From Bacteroidetes bacterium QS_8_64_10 (GTDB taxonomy: Bacteria; Bacteroidota; Rhodothermia; Rhodothermales; Salinibacteraceae), in assembly GCA_003022505.1 (NCBI GenBank), contig PXTQ01000071.1, positions 1-8,686 of the forward strand: 8,686 nt of DNA. The letters are read 5' to 3'. Under the pieces are notes generated by a model, which saw nothing but the letters and a program-made list of their open reading frames with translations, made no database searches and had not been told where the DNA came from. Within the stretch, counting starts at the first letter, position 1. Each line of letters begins with the position of its first letter. This document shows, piece after piece, positions 5,262 through 8,686 of this stretch. The position numbers and the translations under genes were made by a program.

Positions 5262-6608
5262 ATGAGCATCGACAAAGTCCTGATCGCTAACCGAGGGGAA
5301 ATCGCCGTGCGCGTCATCCGCACGTGCCGCGAGCTGGGCGTCCGCACGGCGACGATCTTCAGCGAGGTCGACCGCACGGCGCTGCACGTGCGCGTGGCCG
5401 ACGAAGCCTACGCCGTCGGTCCCGCACCGTCCGACGAGTCGTATCTGGTGATCGACAAGATTCTGGCAGCAGCCAAGAAAAGCGATGCCGATGCCATTCA
5501 TCCCGGCTACGGCTTTTTGTCCGAGAACGCCGATTTTGCCGAGGCGTGCGCGGAGGCGGGCATTGCGTTCATCGGGCCGCCGCCGGAGACCATCCGCGCG
5601 ATGGGCGACAAGACGGCGGCGCGCGCGCTCATGGAAGAAGCGGGCGTCCCGATGGCGCCCGGCACCACCGATGCCGTGGCCGACCCCGACGAGGGCGCGG
5701 AGATCGCGCGTGAGATCGGCTTCCCGGTGCTCATCAAAGCGGCGGCGGGCGGCGGCGGAAAGGGGATGCGCGTCGTCGAAGAGCCGGGCCAGTTCGCGCA
5801 GGCCATGAAGCAGGCCGGCCGTGAGGCGGAAGCGTCGTTCGGCGACGGGCGCGTCTTCATCGAGAAGTACATCCGCGAGCCGCGGCATCAGAAGGTGATC
5901 GAGGAGGCGCCCTCGTCGGTGCTGACGCCGGAGGTGCGCCGCGAGATGGGTGAGGCGGCGGTGGCGGCGGCGGAGTCGTGCGGCTACCGAAACGCCGGGA
6001 CGGTCGAGTTTCTGGTGGACGCCGACCTGAACTTTTATTTCATGGAGATGAACACGCGCCTTCAGGTAGAGCATCCGGTCACGGAGTGGATCACCGGCGT
6101 CGATCTGGTGGCCGAGCAGATCCGCATTGCCGAGGGCGAAGAGTTGGAGTACACGTCGGCGGATCTGGCGATGAACGGTCATGCCGTGGAGTGCCGGGTC
6201 TACGCCGAAGATCCAGCGAATGACTTTTTGCCCGATCCGGGGCCGCTCCGACGCCACCATGCCCCGGACGGATTCGGCGTGCGCGTGGACAGCGGCGTGG
6301 AGCAGGGCGGCGCAGTGCCCATCCACTACGACCCCATGATCTCGAAGCTCACCACATGGGGGCCGGACCGCGAGGCTGCGATCCGGCGCATGGAGCGCGC
6401 GCTCTCCGAGTACGAGGTCGCCGGCCCGCAGACGACGATTCCGTTCTGCCGCTTCGCCATGCAGCACGAGGCGTTCCGCCGGGGCGACTTCTCGACGCAC
6501 TTCATCGACGAGCACTTCGACGCCGACGCGCTCTGGCCCGACGATCCCGAAGGCGACCGCGCGGCGGCATTGGCGGGGGCGCTCTACGAGGCCAGGAGCT
6601 TATGCTGA
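5262..6608 (+). CDS. accC: Biotin carboxylase (AccC-type) with an internal 27-residue in-frame deletion
   Basis: Biotin carboxylase uses ATP and bicarbonate to carboxylate biotin on its carrier protein. It supplies malonyl-CoA (or another acyl-CoA carboxylase product) in the cytoplasm. The product is 448 residues, starting MSIDKVLIANRGEIA at ATG 5262. The N-terminal domain is complete (HPGYGFLSEN at 80-89). The ATP-grasp carries Lys117, Lys159, the Gly-rich loop AAGGGGKGM (161-169) and Glu201-Lys202. The carboxylation core EMNTRLQVEHP (262-272) and CRVYAED (311-317, Arg312) are present. However, EPRH (206-209) runs directly into QKVIEEAPS (210-218). The family normally has about 27 residues between PRH and the second His of RRHQK, including a conserved ERDCSxQRR stretch. 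E. coli numbering matches exactly up to His209, and Lys211 here equals E. coli Lys238. The C-terminus extends about 30 residues beyond the E. coli type. No accB or carboxyltransferase gene lies in the window. It is probably inactive as written, or an assembly error. Confidence 0.93.
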   Translation: MSIDKVLIANRGEIAVRVIRTCRELGVRTATIFSEVDRTALHVRVADEAYAVGPAPSDESYLVIDKILAAAKKSDADAIHPGYGFLSENADFAEACAEAGIAFIGPPPETIRAMGDKTAARALMEEAGVPMAPGTTDAVADPDEGAEIAREIGFPVLIKAAAGGGGKGMRVVEEPGQFAQAMKQAGREAEASFGDGRVFIEKYIREPRHQKVIEEAPSSVLTPEVRREMGEAAVAAAESCGYRNAGTVEFLVDADLNFYFMEMNTRLQVEHPVTEWITGVDLVAEQIRIAEGEELEYTSADLAMNGHAVECRVYAEDPANDFLPDPGPLRRHHAPDGFGVRVDSGVEQGGAVPIHYDPMISKLTTWGPDREAAIRRMERALSEYEVAGPQTTIPFCRFAMQHEAFRRGDFSTHFIDEHFDADALWPDDPEGDRAAALAGALYEARSLC

Positions 6609-6667
6609 CGTTTGAGCGCCAAAGGTCGTCCGTTCGCAAGTCGCAGGTCCCCTCGACTTTCAGATTT

Positions 6668-6688
6668 CGCTCTTACGTGAAAAGAGCG
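6668..6688 (+). terminator. Possible hairpin terminator-like structure downstream of accC
   Basis: The sequence cgctctt (6668-6674) pairs perfectly with aagagcg (6682-6688) around a 7-nt loop, about 60 bases after the accC stop. It is not followed by a T-run, so it is not a classical intrinsic terminator; it may be only a weak 3' hairpin. Confidence 0.3.
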
Positions 6689-6720
6689 CCTGTCCCAACG
6701 GGCACGACCCCACCTGAAAG

Positions 6721-6760
6721 CGTCAGATTTTTCAACCTTCAGATCTTCGGCCTTCCCGGA
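6721..6760. repeat. cttcagat-type octamer array
   Basis: Five successive 8-nt steps read cgtcagat, ttttcaac, cttcagat, cttcggcc and ttcccgga. Two strings, gtcagattt (6722-6730) and ggccttcc (6750-6757), recur in the same order upstream of the dnaJ-like gene at 4744-4752 and 4763-4770, so the two spacers share vocabulary. Confidence 0.5.
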
Positions 6761-6818
6761 AACTCAACCCGCCCCCGGCGACGTTGTACTTGAGGCGAAG
6801 GTGGTTAACCCAGTACCG

Positions 6819-6894
6819 GTGTGGGCGTGCGTGGGTATGGGCATTGTGAGTTCCTTCTCCAAACGTCCACACTCCCGTACTCCCAAACTCTCAC
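6819..6894. repeat. Inverted octamer arrays (gtgtgggc / actcccgt) upstream of htrA
   Basis: The left arm has four contiguous octamers: gtgtgggc 6819-6826, gtgcgtgg 6827-6834, gtatgggc 6835-6842 and attgtgag 6843-6850. A 12-nt pyrimidine-rich spacer follows. The right arm has four octamers in inverted sense: acgtccac 6863-6870, actcccgt 6871-6878, actcccaa 6879-6886 and actctcac 6887-6894. Individual words match only loosely across the arms, but both arms keep the 8-nt step, so a bulged stem is possible in a transcript. It ends 55 bases before the htrA start. Confidence 0.65.
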
Positions 6895-6949
6895 GTCGGA
6901 TGTCGTGCATCGTTTTCAGCGTTCGGGTCAGTAAACGTCCTCGAAGTTC

Positions 6950-8563
6950 ATGACGAAATTCTCGCTGGATCGCAAGACGACGCTGTTGGCCGGCATCGGG
7001 CTGGTGCTCGTGGGCTTGCTGGCAGGCGTGCTCCTGATGCTCACGGCGGGTCGCCCGCGTCCGGTCGTCATGACGCGGCAGGCAGAGCCGGTGCGCATCG
7101 GCGGGGAGGCGGAGCCGGCGAAACCGGCGGCGCTCTCGGACTCCGGCGAGGCGCAAAACGCGGCTGCTCCGCAACAGCGGCGCGCAACCGAACTAACCGA
7201 TCTCAACCGGCGCTTCCGCAAGATGACGGAGCGCATTCGCCCGGCGGTCGTCTCCATCCGCGTGCAGGGCCAGGAAGGCGCCGACTGGTTCGACGGCTTC
7301 CGCAAAGACGACCGGGGCTTCTTCAAGCGGCGCAAGCAACGCCGGAGCGCGGGCAGCGGCGTCCTCATCACCGAAAAGGGCCACATCGTCACGAACAGCC
7401 ACGTCGTGAAGGGAGCGGGCGCGATCCAGGTGACGCTGGTCGACAAGCGCGAGTACGAGGCCGAGGTCGTCGGCAACGACCCCTCCACCGACATGGCCGT
7501 CCTCAAGATAGGGGGCGACGACCTACCCGCAGCGACGCTCGGCAACTCCGACAACGTGAAGGTGGGCGACCGCGTGCTGGCCGTGGGCAACCCGTTTGGG
7601 CTGTCGTCTACGGTGACGGCGGGCATCGTGAGCGCCCTGGGCCGGCAGGTCGGCATCATCAACGACCGGTTCCGCATCGAGAACTTCATTCAGACCGATG
7701 CCGCCATCAATCCCGGCAATTCCGGCGGCGCGCTTGTCAACATGAAGGGCGAACTGATCGGCATCTCGACGGCCATCGCCACCGAGGACGGCACAAACGC
7801 GGGCTACGGCTTCGCGGTGCCGTCGAACCTGATGGAGCGCGTGGCAAAGGATCTGATCGCCTACGGCGAGGTGCGGCGCGGCTACCTGGGCGTTTCCATC
7901 AGTGAGGTGAACGCCGACCGAGCGCGCGATCTGGGCCTGGAGTCCATCGCGGGCGTGTACGTGGCCGACGTGCGCAGCAGCGGCGCTGCCGACCGCGCCG
8001 GCCTGTGCTCGGGCGACGTGGTGCTGGCCGTGGAGGGCCGCCCCGTGAACGCCCCCAACGAGTTGCAGAGCGCCATCGCGCGCCACCATCCGGGCGACCG
8101 GCTGACGGTAAAAATATGGCGCGAGGGCGCGCGCAAACGCTACGAGGTGGAGCTTATGAGCAAAGACGCGCCGGCCTACGCCAGCTGGTTCGACGACTCG
8201 TCGGGCGACGACGATGCAGGATCACCGGATGGCAACGACAATGCGCCGCGCGACCCGTCGGGCAATGAGGTCTTCGAGCTGGGCGAATGGGGCGTTGGCG
8301 TTCAACCGCTCTCCGAAGACGACAGGCAGGACTACGACGTGCAGCGGGGCGTCTACGTGGCGTACGTCGAGAAAGGCGGGCCGGCGGGCCGGGCCGGGCT
8401 GCCGCGCGGCGTGGTGCTGAAGAAGGTGGCGGGCCAGCCGGTGTCGTCGATAGAGGACGTGCTGAAAGCCTTCGGGCACGCGGGCGCCAGCGAAGCCGTG
8501 CTCCTACGCGTGAAGCGGCGCGATGGGCAGACGGCCTTCTATGAGGTCGAACCACCGCGTTGA
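6950..8563 (+). CDS. HtrA/DegP-family serine endoprotease with two PDZ domains
   Basis: This is an envelope quality-control protease that degrades misfolded proteins in the periplasm. The 537-residue product begins with a short basic segment and a hydrophobic stretch (about 11-33). No obvious signal-peptidase site follows, so it is probably an inner-membrane signal anchor. A low-complexity Ala/Glu/Gln linker runs to about residue 80. The trypsin-like domain carries the full triad: His151 (TNSHVV), Asp181 (DPSTDMAVLK) and Ser258 (NPGNSGGAL). PDZ1 runs from about 312 (GYLGVSI) to 401. An Asp/Gly/Asn-rich linker (about 409-435) and PDZ2 (about 443-535, GVGVQPL and GVYVAYVEKGGPAGRAGL) follow. Two PDZ domains fit DegP/DegQ rather than DegS. 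ATG 6950 is the only good start before the anchor; no Shine-Dalgarno precedes it. It appears to be transcribed alone or with genes beyond the window. Confidence 0.95.
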   Translation: MTKFSLDRKTTLLAGIGLVLVGLLAGVLLMLTAGRPRPVVMTRQAEPVRIGGEAEPAKPAALSDSGEAQNAAAPQQRRATELTDLNRRFRKMTERIRPAVVSIRVQGQEGADWFDGFRKDDRGFFKRRKQRRSAGSGVLITEKGHIVTNSHVVKGAGAIQVTLVDKREYEAEVVGNDPSTDMAVLKIGGDDLPAATLGNSDNVKVGDRVLAVGNPFGLSSTVTAGIVSALGRQVGIINDRFRIENFIQTDAAINPGNSGGALVNMKGELIGISTAIATEDGTNAGYGFAVPSNLMERVAKDLIAYGEVRRGYLGVSISEVNADRARDLGLESIAGVYVADVRSSGAADRAGLCSGDVVLAVEGRPVNAPNELQSAIARHHPGDRLTVKIWREGARKRYEVELMSKDAPAYASWFDDSSGDDDAGSPDGNDNAPRDPSGNEVFELGEWGVGVQPLSEDDRQDYDVQRGVYVAYVEKGGPAGRAGLPRGVVLKKVAGQPVSSIEDVLKAFGHAGASEAVLLRVKRRDGQTAFYEVEPPR

Positions 8564-8611
8564 GTGTGGAGGTGTGGATGTGTGTAGGTTCGTAAATGGA
8601 TGTGTCATCCA
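8564..8611 (+). repeat. gtgtggat-type octamer array and hairpin after htrA
   Basis: Directly after the htrA stop come five 8-nt steps: gtgtggag 8564-8571, gtgtggat 8572-8579, gtgtgtag 8580-8587, gttcgtaa 8588-8595 and atggatgt 8596-8603. The array runs into a perfect 6-bp hairpin, tggatg (8597-8602) with catcca (8606-8611). There is no U-tract, so termination is only a possibility. Confidence 0.55.
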
Positions 8612-8632
8612 AGTTGTGGGGTAAGCGCTGAT

Positions 8633-8679
8633 GCAAAAATATTTTGCTGTTCCTTGCGCAGCACATTGCGAACGCAAGG
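8633..8679. other. Two short perfect hairpins at the window end
   Basis: The first hairpin is gcaaaa-ata-ttttgc (8633-8647). The second pairs ccttgcg (8652-8658) with cgcaagg (8673-8679) around 14 bases. They could belong to a terminator or to the leader of a gene beyond the window. I see no coding sequence in the final 120 bases. Confidence 0.35.
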
Positions 8680-8686
8680 CGTTCTC

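Larger units (their letters stand above)
6609..6949. other. Intergenic region between accC and htrA, no gene recognised
   Basis: These 341 bases hold no coding frame I can support. They contain a short gcaagtc-gcaggtc word pair (6636-6649) recalling the words after lptB and glmS. They also contain a perfect 7-bp hairpin (6668-6688), a cttcagat-type octamer array (6721-6760) and a gtgtgggc-type inverted octamer array (6819-6894). The htrA promoter should lie here. No Shine-Dalgarno precedes the htrA ATG. Confidence 0.65.

Noticed and set aside
5247..6515. A 422-codon minus-strand open frame antisense to accC.
   Set aside because: Its translation is Arg/His/Leu-rich without domains and mirrors conserved accC codons. 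It is a shadow.

Overview
The window reads as an ordinary chromosomal stretch from a GC-rich Gram-negative bacterium. It contains an LPS-export ATPase (LptB), cell-wall precursor synthesis (GlmS), a DnaJ-family chaperone, a biotin carboxylase and a membrane-anchored HtrA/DegP protease. None of the five visible start codons has a recognisable Shine-Dalgarno sequence. Together with the protein styles this fits the Bacteroidota/Rhodothermota side of the tree; that placement is inference and cannot be proven from this window.

Layout. The + strand opens with the 3' end of lptB (1-495), then a roughly 500-bp gap holding repeats and a compound palindromic element, then complete glmS (992-2833). Two minus-strand genes follow, convergent with glmS: a class B DnaJ/CbpA-type chaperone (4703 down to 3705) and, 25 bp downstream of it, an EI24/CysZ-like multi-pass membrane protein (3679 down to 2879). 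These two probably share a transcript. A 558-bp spacer (4704-5261) carries a 50-bp near-perfect palindrome and what looks like the decayed 3' end of a LytTR-type DNA-binding domain. The + strand then resumes with accC (5262-6608), another repeat-rich spacer (6609-6949), htrA (6950-8563) and a short hairpin-rich tail. Several genes serve the envelope (lptB, glmS, htrA, indirectly accC through fatty-acid precursors), but there is no obvious pathway-specific operon here.

Two things stand out. First, accC lacks 27 codons exactly in frame at the point where biotin carboxylases carry the segment between the conserved PRH and RRHQK motifs. Nucleotide- and substrate-site residues are lost although the rest of the gene looks intact. 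This is either a real disabling deletion or an assembly collapse. Second, nearly every intergenic spacer is built from short 'words' repeated with a 7-8-nt period and then repeated again in inverted orientation. Each spacer has its own vocabulary, and each can fold into imperfect hairpins. I know of no standard name for this architecture, and it is the best candidate here for something undescribed. No tRNA, rRNA, CRISPR array, complete insertion sequence or transposase gene is visible.
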